DNA of 64,000 bases. It comes from Fremontodendron californicum (taxonomy: Eukaryota > Streptophyta > Magnoliopsida > Malvales > Malvaceae). The translations under genes and the position numbers were made by a program. The stretch is from NCBI GenBank assembly GCA_030761205.1, contig JAULJL010000010.1, forward strand, positions 4,965,001 to 5,029,000, written 5' to 3'. Within the stretch, counting starts at the first letter, position 1; every line of letters starts with the position of its first letter. The notes beneath the pieces were generated by a model. That model made no database searches. It saw only the letters and a program-made list of their open reading frames with translations, and was not told the origin of the DNA. Shown here piece after piece: positions 1 to 10,261 of the stretch.

Positions 1-21
1 AAAATGTAAATGCAAACTCAC

Positions 22-185
22 CTGGTGCACATCTAGTCACCAGTTTTCCATCCATGAGAAACACTCCCTTCAAAGCCTTTCATACTATAACCGCCATAGC
101 CATTTTTCACTGTAACACATTGATAGCAGTTTGTTTTGCTAGCATTGTTGTGAGCTCCACAGTTCATGCCTTCATGGCAGCACAA
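22..185 (-). pseudogene. RanBP2-type zinc-finger exon remnant
   Basis: Read on the minus strand, this stretch encodes a half motif C-G-A-H-N-N-A-S-K-T-N-C-Y-Q-C, which fits Cys-x3-Asn-x6-Cys-x2-Cys of RanBP2-type zinc fingers. About 40 residues later comes GD-stop-MCTR, where the family has the G-D-W-x-C that opens the next finger. The tryptophan codon is a TAG (33-35). The exon ends at 22 before a GTGAGT donor. Upstream of the Asn-Cys the frame also departs from the expected Trp-x-Cys opening, so there is probably an indel as well. Proteins of this family bind RNA or protein partners. The stop and the disturbed finger suggest a broken copy; the rest of the gene would lie left of the window or be absent. 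Confidence 0.55.
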
Positions 186-2562
186 AATAACAAACAATAC
201 ATGATAGATTTGAATAAAACATAGTAAGCAAATAAAGAAATTAAATAAAATATTTATCTATAGAATTAATAGGACCAATGGACACAGGAAAAGAATAAAA
301 CAACAAATTAACAACAATTGTAATTACACATTAGGAAGTAAAGATTAACAATAAAACCCTAACAAAAGTAGCCATAGCCTTTCAATACTCACCTGTAAAA
401 AAGAAACTAAATTTAAGATTATCTGTAAAAAAAAACTAAAAAAAAAATCATAAGATCAAATAATTATATCCATTTGACAAATATCAATTTAAAGAATAAA
501 AAAAAAAACTAAGAAAATGATATTTATGAAATGGGTTGGATCTAAAAAAAATGGGATGAAAGTAATAAAAAAAAAAGATAATATATAAAAAAAACTAAGA
601 AAAAAAAAAAAAAAGGATTACCCGATCACCATGGTTGAATCTAACCTTACTATAGCCTGGCCTCGAGCTTACCGGATCCAACCAAAGCCGACACCTTTTC
701 TTCCCTCTCCCTTAGCTAAAGCCGATCCGATTACCATTATCTCTTATTATATGACCGGATCTGGAAAAAGGAAAAAAAGAAACAAAAACAATGTCATTAG
801 CTAAAGAAAAAAAAAGAGTGCTGTAAAAAAAAAAAAAAAAAAAGCAAGTGGGTGGCTTAAAGGGATGAGAGCAAGTGAAAGGTTGAAAGGAAAAAAGAGA
901 GAAAGATGAAGATTAGGTGAAGAAAGAAAAAATTAAAAGAAAAGGTATAGAAGAGTACTGTAGAAGTTAAAGGAAAAAAAAAAGGCAAAGAGAGGATAAA
1001 GCAAAAAAAAAGTACAATAAAGAAAGAAGAGAAAATGAAGTGCATCGTGCACTTGAATTTCTCCTTTTTTTTTTAATTAAAATTAAATTGAGGCTAAAAA
1101 AATTAAAAAATAAATAAAAGGAATAATTTAAAAGAGATTAACAATTTCTTTTTAAAACATGTACACCTTGCAATAGAAAAATGTTCAAATTTTATTTATG
1201 GATTTATTTTTATTATATGTTATATTAATCATGATAATTTGATAATAATATTTAAAATAAATTATATATTTTAATTATCATGGATATACTTATAATAACT
1301 TCATAACTTTTTTTTATTGTTATACCTATTATTTAAAATAAAAGTATTATTTTTATTTTAAAAATATAATTTATTCTCATGTAATTTAAAATAAAGTACA
1401 TAAGATATGTCATTAAAAATAAAACGTATGTTTTATCATAATGATTTGTACGCTATATTATAATAATAATATCTTATCATGTAATTTAGATCAAATTATA
1501 TAATTTCTTATAGTTATAAGTGTTGTTTCTTTTTTTTTTTTTTTTGATAAGTTATAAGTGTTGTTTCTATTTAAATGTATCATTTTAAAGTTTTTTCTTG
1601 AGATTTTTTTAAAGTATATAAAATAGGTCATTGATATGTGTATTGTATTATAATGATTTGTATACTGCGTTATAACAATAAATTTACAAATATGTAAATG
1701 AATTGTGCTAACGATTTCAAGTATACAATAATACTCTTTTAAGTAAAACAGATACTTGAATTTGAAAAATTAGCTAATCATGCTCAAATCTAAAAAAATT
1801 AGATTTAATAAATAATTATTTTTTAATTAAAAATTACAATGTCTATATTTATTTTAAAAATATTATTTATTACTTATTTTTTATATTTCAATAAAATTCT
1901 GATTAAATTTGACTTGATCAAATAATTTATTTAAAGTTGATCTGATTTGATTTTAAAATTAAAAATTTGAATTCGAGTATCAAACCAAATGATACAAACC
2001 CGAAATGATTCGAACCCAAAAATGACAATAAAATTTTAAAACTTGAATTGATTCAACCCGAATTGACATGACCCAAAATTAATCCAACTCGTCCAATTAA
2101 CAACTCTAAAACAATAGTTAAAGTAAAAAAAAAATTAATTTTAAAAATGTTAAAAATAAGACAAAATGGTGTGTGTGTTCCACACCCCCACTTTGTTTCT
2201 TTTTCTTTTTTTTTTTCATATCCCGACATTTCATCTATTTTTTTTGTCATAATCGTGTTGATTATTTTATCCCCATGTGTCAAAGATAATACCAAACTGG
2301 TATGCCACGGAAGAAGACCTCAAGAACCTATGCAGTCCTTGAAGCTTAGAACAGACATCAATTGGAATACAAGAAAGAAAAAAAAAAAAAACTCAAATTG
2401 GCTGAGCTTCGACAACGATGTTTCTTTTCTTCTTGCTTTTTGCTTTTCATTTTTCCTGCATAACTCCACTCTTTCAATTAGAGACAGAAGGGGAAGTGAG
2501 GATTGTATTTTACTGATCAAATTTAATTTTATGATTGAAGTTGCAGAAAAAAAAAATAGTTA
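186..2562. other. AT-rich spacer without recognisable gene
   Basis: No open frame here resembles a protein. The stretch has A-rich runs (about 420-620), a purine-rich block (about 770-1040), and plain AT-rich sequence. Near 1980-2112 there are phrases such as AAACCCGAAATGATTCG and, on the minus strand, ATTGGACGAGTT, which recur near 24435 and look like a dispersed MITE-type repeat. Nothing else is supported. Confidence 0.6.
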
Positions 2563-2720
2563 GATATTTTTAATTTATTCGAAATTTGACGTGTATGATT
2601 TACGTGAATAAAATATGAAATACGACGGTCGGATTAAGTAAATATAAATCGTATAAAAAATTATAAAAATGTGTAAAAATAATTTAATTTTACACTAGAA
2701 TAAGTAGATCTTTTCTCTAA
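2563..2720 (-). repeat. Half of a GAGGAG-type MITE (inverted)
   Basis: This is the left half, inverted, of the MITE found complete at 39097-39484. Homology stops abruptly near 2563, in the middle of the MITE. The matching right half lies at 6761-6903, on the far side of the UGT gene. That placement suggests the break was made by an inversion. Confidence 0.65.
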
Positions 2721-3059
2721 CTATTTATTATATTTATTACTTATTTAAGATTAAAATTATTTTTTTAATATTAAATTTTTTAATTAAATCGATCAGTCCA
2801 ACCAATCGTTCGAATCGGTGATAGGAGATCTTTAACCTTGACCAATCCTTCCTTCTTTGATTTGGATTGTTTTTTTCTTTATGCTTTTCTGAGTTCAAAT
2901 ACTAATACAAACAAATTTGAACAGAAAGATATTCTCAAAAAAATAAAGAAATGAACTGAAAGATTGGAAATGGGAATCCAATGCTCTTTAATTTGATTAT
3001 TTTCACTACTAATTCTCGACTCACATGGCATGATTGCTATTTAGATTTTTGAAAGTTAT
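2721..3059. repeat. Inverted duplicate of the UGT2 5' flank
   Basis: This sequence matches, in reverse orientation, the region around 38770-39096 upstream of the second UGT gene. Shared landmarks are the GATCGATTTAATTAAA phrase and the AAAGATATTCTCAAAAAAAT phrase on opposite strands. It is non-coding and belongs to the triplicated UGT segment. Confidence 0.6.
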
Positions 3060-3680
3060 GAGTTCGAGATTTTTGAAAGTTATGAGTTCGAAATAATGTC
3101 AGATAAATTAAGTAGATAGTAGATAAAAGTTAAGAGTTCAAGATAGATTAAGCATTAGATTAAGCATTTTAAAAAAATTATTAATATAATAATGTCTAAT
3201 AGATTTAAAGGCGGTCAGGAATCTCCTACAATAAGGGGAAGCCAAGTATGTATAAAAAGAACATATTTATAAGTTATAACCCAATCAATACTTATTTTAT
3301 TTGTTTTGTTTTGCATCGATCATGGGGCTAAAATGGCCTCTGTTTGTTTTGTTTCATTAATTGAAATTTTCCATTATATGAGTTCGAATTTATTTAGACT
3401 TACAATGTCAGATAAATTAAGTAGATAATAGATAAAAGTTAAGAGTTAAAGATAGATTAAGCATTTTTAAAAAAATTATTAATATAATAATGTCTAATAG
3501 ATTTAAAGGCGGTCAGGAATCTCCAACAATAAGGGGAAGCCAAGTATGTATAAAAAAACATATTTATAAGTTATAACCCAATCAATCATAGTACTTATTT
3601 TATTTGTTTTGTTTTGCATCATGGGGCTAACATGGCCTCTGTTTATTTTGTTTCATTAATTGAAACTTTCCATTATTTTA
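3060..3680 (+). repeat. Tandem duplication in the UGT1 upstream region
   Basis: Two direct copies of about 300 bp (roughly 3090-3375 and 3403-3680) share the order GTCAGATAAATTAAGTAGAT, GGCGGTCAGGAATCTCC, AAGGGGAAGCCAAGTATG and a CATGGGGCTAA block. The second ends about 90 bp before the UGT1 start codon. The UGT2 and pseudogene copies show at most one unit. The duplication may alter promoter content of UGT1; that is inference. Confidence 0.8.
3614..3638 (-). other. 25-bp antisense copy of UGT exon 1
   Basis: These 25 bases are the exact reverse complement of 3826-3850, in exon 1 of the adjacent gene (codons 19-27), and are also identical to the exon 1 strand shown at 37614-37638. A diverged copy with a 3-base insertion lies at 3311-3338 in the first tandem unit. 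A transcript starting upstream of both would carry a perfect 25-bp inverted repeat. Confidence 0.8.
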
Positions 3681-3769
3681 TTTTGAATTTTTTTCCCTAG
3701 TACTTCTTCTTAAACTTCATAAAAGCTAGCTAGGAAAGCGTTTCCCTGTAGAGATTCCAACTGTCTAAG

Positions 3770-5286
3770 ATGGGTTCAGTTGAAACCAGTAAACCCCACG
3801 TTGTCTGCGTTCCATTTCCAGCACAAGGCCATGTTAGCCCCATGATGCAACTGGCTAAGCTCTTACACTCAAGAGGCTTCCACATAACCTTTGTTAACAC
3901 TGAGTTCAACCATAGGCGCTTGATCAGGTCCAAAGGGCCAGACTCTGTTAAAGGTCTGCCTGATTTCTGGTTCGAAACGATTCCAGATGGGCTGCCATCC
4001 TCTGATCGTGATGCAACTCAGGATGTTCCAGCTCTATGTGATTCAACACGAATGAATTGTTTGGCTCCATTTTTAGAGCTACTAGCTAAGTTAAATTCCT
4101 CACCCCGAGTGCCGACTGTTACTTGCATAGTTTCGGATGGAATTATGAGCTTTGCTATTAAGGCTGCTGAAATACTAGGCATACCAGAAGTTCAGTTTTG
4201 GACTGCCTCAGCTTGTAGCTTCATGGGATATCTTCAATTCAGCGAATTGCTTAAAAGAGGCATTATTCCATTCAAAAGTAAGATTTATTTTAACTTTGCA
4301 ATTCTGATCTTTATATATTTACAGCTATGAAAATTTCATTCTTTTTTATGTCAGATGAAACTTTTCTTAGTGATGGAACTCTTGGTACACCTATTGATTG
4401 GGTCCCTGGAATGAGTAACATTTGCCTCAGAGATATTCCAAGCTTTATTAGAGCCAACAATCCAGATGATATTATGTTTGATTTCATGGGATCAGAAGCA
4501 CAAAATTGTCTAAAAGCTCCAGCAATCATCTTCAACACATTTGATGAGTTTGAACATGAAGTGCTAGAAGCAATCGCTGCCAAATTCCCTCGAATTTATA
4601 AAACAGGGCCACTTCCCTTGCTTGCCAGGCACATTCCTAACGGTGGTCCATCCAAGTCAATAAATTCAAGCCTATGGAAAGAAGACACAAACTGTATTGA
4701 ATGGCTTAACAAAAGGGAACCCAATTCAGTTGTGTACGTGAATTATGGTAGCGTGACTGTCATGTCAGAGCAGCATCTGAAAGAATTTGCGTGGGGGCTT
4801 GCTAATTGTAAGCACCCATTTTTATGGATTGTTAGACCTGATGTCGTGATGGGTGATTCTGCGATTCTGCCTGAAGAGTTTTCCGAGGAGATTAAGGATA
4901 GAGGATTGATAACCAGCTGGTGCTCCCAATATCAGGTTCTTTCACATCCTTCAATCGGCGTTTTCCTAACTCATTGTGGGTGGAATTCTACCCTGGAAGC
5001 CATATGTGGCGGTGTCCCTATAATTTGTTGGCCATTTTTTGCTGATCAACAAACAAATTGTCGGTATGCTTGCACTGATTGGGGCATCGGCATGGAGGTT
5101 GATGAAGATGTGAAGCGAGAGAACATTGAGTTTTTAGTTAAGGAAATGATGGAAGGGGATAAAGGAAAGAAAATGAAAAAGAAGGCTTTGGAATGGAAGA
5201 AGAAAGCAGAAGCAGCTACTGATGTGGGCGGATCATCTTACATTGATTTTGATAGATTTGTTAAGGAAGCTCTCTATCATGGTTAA
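3770..5286 (+). CDS. UGT85A-like UDP-glycosyltransferase (UGT1)
   Basis: Family 1 plant glycosyltransferase that moves a sugar, most likely glucose, from UDP-sugar to a small acceptor in the cytosol; the acceptor cannot be read from sequence. Two exons: 3770-4277 and 4355-5286, with a 77-bp GT-AG intron at the phase usual for UGT85 genes, giving 479 residues, a normal length. The catalytic His21 lies in PFPAQGH and its partner Asp123 in IVSDG. The 44-residue PSPG box runs from Trp358 (WCSQYQ) to FADQ and ends in Gln, which favours UDP-glucose. The start fits the family's N-terminus (MGSVETSKPH). It is about 97% identical to UGT2 at 36178-37694 (-). Closest known relatives by motif are UGT85A enzymes such as 7-deoxyloganetin and cyanohydrin glucosyltransferases. 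No lesion is seen. The upstream region is tandemly duplicated. Confidence 0.93.
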
Positions 5287-6760
5287 CTGGAAATATTGTC
5301 TGTTGAAGTAGAATTGCATCAGGCGAAAACTACTTAAATAATGACTGAGGATTATCCATTGCCTCTGCATTTCACAATTATTATTCTCAACCTTTGTTTC
5401 TTTATATTTATTGTTTTTAGCAGGAGTTGAAGGGATTTCTATGTTACTTTTAAGTTTTTTAATGGTGCATTGTATAATCAGTTAAATAAAAGTATATCTT
5501 TGGTATAAGCCATATTAAAATTTATTGATAATAATTGAAGTTACATGGCAAAGAATGTTGCATTTGTTTGCCTTCAATCCGTTGTTTCCATAGCTCTAAG
5601 GAATCCTGACGCTTGAATGCAGGCTCTGCTGCCAACTGCATCAACTACAATATCCTATATATAAATTTTAGCTTTTTTCCCAAACCAAACAGAGCGTCCA
5701 CGTCGCTCGTACTGGTTTTTTTTTTTTTTTGTGTGTGCAGGGAAGAGAAATGAAGGAAATGAGAGAGAAAAAAAAAAAAAAAAAGAAGGAAAAAGGAAAG
5801 AGAATTTTTTATTTGTTTTTGTTTAAAAAAGAAGAAAAGAAAGAAAGAAGGAGAAAAGAAAGAGAATGTTTTTTATGTATTTATGTTTTTATTTTTATTT
5901 AAAGTATTATAAATTTATATAAATTTTTACACGTTAATAATCCGTTTTACGTATATTTTTACACCCTCGTATATTTGTTTGGTGTTCATGTTATTTTTCG
6001 TTATGTGTTTTAGTATTATAAATTTATATAAATTTTTACACGTTAATAATTCGTTTTACATGTAGTTTTATACGTTCGTATATTCATTTCGTGTTTATGT
6101 TATTTTTCGTGATGTGTTTTAATTATTTTTCTATGTTGTGTTCGTGTCGTGTCTCAATTCATCTCATATTTTACATAGTTTATTATTGTGTTTCAATTTA
6201 GAGAAAATTTTGTGTGTTCTTGTTGTGTCTCAATTCATAAAATATTTTGCATAATTTGTCATAGTGATTCGATTTTTAAAAAAAAAAATTGTGTATTCGT
6301 GGCGTGATCGTGTATTTTTTCTGTTTTCAAAGTATTATAAATTTATATAAAGTTTTACATGTTAACAATTAGTTTTATATAGATTTGTATGTTCGTATTT
6401 GTGTTATTTTTTTGTGTATTTAAAGTATTATATCTTAACTATAAATCTTGGAAGTTTTTCTGCATGACAAAGAGTGTACACATGGCATGGGCACTGTTAA
6501 ATTTAAGTTTTAGTTTTTTTATTATTTTAAATTATGTTATTTTATTACATATTAAAAAAATAAAAAATATGATAGAGATAAATGAAAGAGTTTGTGAGAA
6601 TTTGGTGAGAAAAGTTAAGTTATTTTAAACTTGGTAATTCGTGTATTCATGTCGTGTTCGTGTATTTTTTATTTTTTATGTGTCATAATCGTGTTTAAAG
6701 TATTATATCCGTAAGATAAATTTTGTAGATGAGAGAGTTTATGGAGACTATTAAAACATG
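5287..6760. other. UGT1 3' flank and AT-rich spacer
   Basis: Bases 5287-5561 match the 3' flank of UGT2 (36177 down to about 35865, minus strand) and contain possible AATAAA-type poly(A) signals near 5485. Homology ends at 5561. From about 5890 to 6420 there are three related units of about 110 bp beginning AGTATTATAAATTTATATAA (near 5903, 6012 and 6333) followed by CGTGTCGTG-like phrases. There is no gene. Confidence 0.6.
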
Positions 6761-7452
6761 ACGAAAAAAAACTTTACGTGCATAATGAGTACAATTATAT
6801 TATTAAATCTAACGATCGATTTATTAAAATATAAATCGTATAAAAAATTATAAAAATGTATAAAACTAATTTAATTTTACACCAATATAAATAAATTTTT
6901 TCTCAAATAATTAATAAAAATATGTATTTGACTTAAGAATATGATTTTTATATCAAGTAAAAAATTAAAGATCCAAATCTCATTACTTACAAAAAAAAAT
7001 ATATTTTTTTAAAACAATAAAAAATCTAAAATCAATTTATTATCTATTGAACCGTTTTTTTATCGGTTCAATCAATATATAATATGTACCATATCAGGCC
7101 AATAAACCTTCATTATTTTTATTGAACAGATCCGATTTTTTTAACCATATCATTTATACTTTTTCTTTTAAAATATTTAAATCCATGTATATTATTTGTA
7201 CACTAACTCCTTTTTTAAGAAAAAAAAATTGGCCAAAAAAGACACTGGGTTTGATACCTCTTTTTTTTTAAAAAAAAAAATCTATTTATAACAATTTTTT
7301 ATCATAACTATTTTGATAATATAGAGAACTAAAAACACATATTAGTGTTCTTTCACCCTTTTTTATTGCATGAAAAATTAAATTGTTCAACAGATAATAG
7401 CTTCTTTTCAATTTTCACAAAGTAACATATACAAACTTGTTTTATTATTAAG

Positions 7453-7488
<36 letters not shown>

Positions 7489-7687
7489 CAAAGTCTCTAC
7501 AAACTTGTTTTTTATTATTGTCAAAAGATCAATGATTTTAATTTAATTTACAACTAAATTACCAATGGTTAATATGTCTCTTTTACTTAAAAATAAATAA
7601 ATAAATTTAGGTTTATATTGTAGACAACTAGAGGAATAAAATTTCCTAAAAAGTAACTTCATAGGTTTGAAAAGAAAAATAATTAGC

Positions 7688-7720
<33 letters not shown>
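6761..7720 (+). repeat. Duplicated block with right half of MITE
   Basis: It begins with the right half of the GAGGAG-type MITE (6761-6903), followed by sequence matching 39485-40400 and 28400-29160 in direct orientation. Shared landmarks are ATCCATGTATATTATTTGTA, GGGTTTGATACCTC and a (TA)n run. (TA)n microsatellites sit at about 7455-7486 and 7691-7719. It is non-coding. Confidence 0.7.
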
Positions 7721-7721
<1 letters not shown>

Positions 7722-9763
7722 CTCTTAACTAAGAGACGCTTTATATTTACAATTTCTCTACTTAAAAAGCTAAAACTTAAAGAATTGAAAAAAAAATGAA
7801 AAAAAAAAATTTAAGACATAATAATGCAAAATTTGGTAAAAAATTTAGTAGTAAGAATTATCAAGTGGAGTAAAGAAAAAAATAATAAAATTTTAATGAA
7901 AGATACAATTATAAACATATCATCTTGCAAGAGGGAATTTGTGTCTAAAACATGTTACTAAAATTAAATAACAAACTTCACTATAACAAAGGGCAACTCA
8001 CAATGTGGAAAGAATTTTGATTTTAAAAGAGCTTAATCTAGTTACATTTGCAAAGAAAAAATTATATTGTTACAAAATGTTTACCATGTCAAGAAAAAGA
8101 ATCTCACCATATGGAGTTTGAAACAAAGCTAACTAAAGCTTTTCCTACAACAGAAAATGAATTAAGATAATCATTAATATTTGATACACGTATCATTTAA
8201 TGACCTTGTAAACAAATAAGCAACCAATATTAACTTGTAAACAAGTAAGCAACCAATATTAACATGCTAAATGATATAAACTGCAATTGAAAACAAAACA
8301 GTTCAATGAATTTCGAAGTCGAAAACATAAACTAAATGTTTATAATTAACATCATAAACACCCAATTGAATCATATACAGAAAAGAACCAAAACTTACCT
8401 AAAAGGCTTGTAGGTACTATAAAAAAGCTGAAAATTTTAAAGAATGAAAAAAATCTCAAATAATTCAATAATCAATAACATTTATCAAAACAAACACCAA
8501 TAACAAAGAAATATCATGATTGCAAATAAATAACAGAATTAGCATGATTGGAATAGGCAGAGCAATGGTAGAAGCATATAACAATTTTTGATAGTGGAAC
8601 AAACACAAAAATAAAAACCAATACATTGAGTTGAAAAAAGGAACCAATTCACTTAGAATGCATGCCTGATAATCCCATCAAGTATAATAAACTGCCCCAA
8701 GTTAAGTATAGTTTAATTGGTAGCTTGGTTTAGTTCATTAATAAAGAACTAATAGGATCCCTGGGCCCTTGGCTTTGTCAAACCTTTGAAATTGATAGGG
8801 CCACCAAAAGAGAAATGTGTTTTCCTTGAAAATGATAATAAAAATTATAAGATTGTACTCATAAGTCACATGATAAAAAAATTATGCAATAATGAAGAAC
8901 AACAATACTTCAATTAAAAGGTTTCCCATGAAAATAAATAAAATGAAGTTACTAAGATAAAGAGCAATATAACTTTTGACAGCATTCATAGGAGTACTTG
9001 ATTGTGCCAAATTTAAATGAATAACAAAAGAATTTGAGTTCTGAGTGACTGGATCTCTATTAACTTTTATTGTAACACTATCCCTAGGAACTGTAACTTA
9101 ATAAAATAACTTCTAAGGTGCTCAATAAACTCACCATAAATTTAATGTGTGCCAAGACTATGAACTGAGGCCAAATTGTCAAACATTTAAACCTGGACAG
9201 GTGTCAAATAATAATAAGTTAAGTATGTAAATATCCTATTAACAAATGTCGATAAAATTATCAAATCATGAAGCTTACATGCAGTCATACAACATAAATA
9301 ACGTAAACATTTGAATGTATGGTACATCACTCCACAAATGATATAGAAAGGATTCGAGGCTAGTTAGCAAGTAGCAGGATTAAGACAAACATGGTAATGA
9401 GTTTACTGTTAGAGACTATTTGTTACCTAAAACATGATCGAGATAAGATCCAAGGCATTGTTTGGTCTGCTTTCTTGCTTTCTTGGTAATGAAATGCCCC
9501 TTTAAAAAAATAAAGTTTAAATAAAGCACAATCACAAACATGAAAGATCTAGTCAACCATGTTTGATTATAAATATGTTTCTGTCTCATAATAATAATAA
9601 ATAATAAATAAAATAAACATCATAAATAAGCCTAAATGTCTTATTTAATTAAAAAATTAAAACATTTCAACTAAAATCCATAAAGAAACCAAAACCTAAA
9701 AAATCAAAATCAGAAAATGAGAGAACAAAAAAGAAACAACCTGATCAGGATAGAGGGCAAAAC
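7721..9763. other. AT-rich spacer left of the gypsy element
   Basis: I see no gene, RNA or identifiable mobile element. All open frames are short and unlike proteins. Slightly more GC-balanced patches (about 8640-8830 and 9330-9510) could be transcribed non-coding or decayed gene sequence, but nothing supports a call. Confidence 0.5.
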
Positions 9764-10113
9764 TGATACGTGTTATATTTTAACAGTTTTCTTTTAGTCA
9801 GTTTACAATTTTTGTTACAATTGAATATGGCCATTTGCATTGTAGTTAGTTTTCATATGTCTGTAACAACCAAGGGGCATTGTAGTCTTTGTGCTCAAAA
9901 CGGTTATATGGGATCATGTGCATCACTGTGCATAAAAAGAGGAATATACTGATGAATGAAATATATGGATTTTCCCAGAATTTAAGCTCTCTGTCTTTCT
10001 TGTCTCGTTTCTTCTCTATTCTGCTTCTCTTCCCTTATTCTTCTTCTTCTTCCCCTATTCTGTCTTTCCCTTCTTCCTTCACAATTACACAACTCAGTAA
10101 GTGAGCTCTATCA
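9764..10113 (+). repeat. 5' LTR of the gypsy element
   Basis: It starts TGATACGTGTTA and ends GAGCTCTATCA, and is nearly identical to 14780-15137. A pyrimidine-rich tract (CTTCTTCTTCTTCC, about 10015-10080) varies in length between the LTRs. The segment around 9935-9960 with CATAAAAAGAGG may hold the TATA region. Confidence 0.93.
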
Positions 10114-10114
10114 T

Positions 10115-10125
10115 TGGTATCAGAG
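10115..10125 (+). promoter_or_regulatory. Primer binding site (tRNA-iMet type)
   Basis: TGGTATCAGAG lies two bases after the 5' LTR and is the usual complement to the 3' end of initiator methionine tRNA used by plant retrotransposons to prime minus-strand synthesis. Confidence 0.9.
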
Positions 10126-10261
10126 ACCTACACTGGCACCTATAACAGACGGTATCTCCACCAGGCTTCAGAAAGACGTTCATCAGAACCAGCAAGAACT
10201 TACTCGGATCCAAGCCGATATTCAACAGTGGGATAAGAAGCTGGATGACAAGCTTGATGGC

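Noticed and set aside
2147..2563. Open frame of 138 codons
   Set aside because: It is low in complexity (Phe/Ser/Lys runs from T- and A-rich DNA), overlaps the edge of a MITE and resembles no protein.
4311..4583. Minus-strand frames opposite UGT exons
   Set aside because: They are shadows of the UGT coding strand and occur again opposite the second gene.
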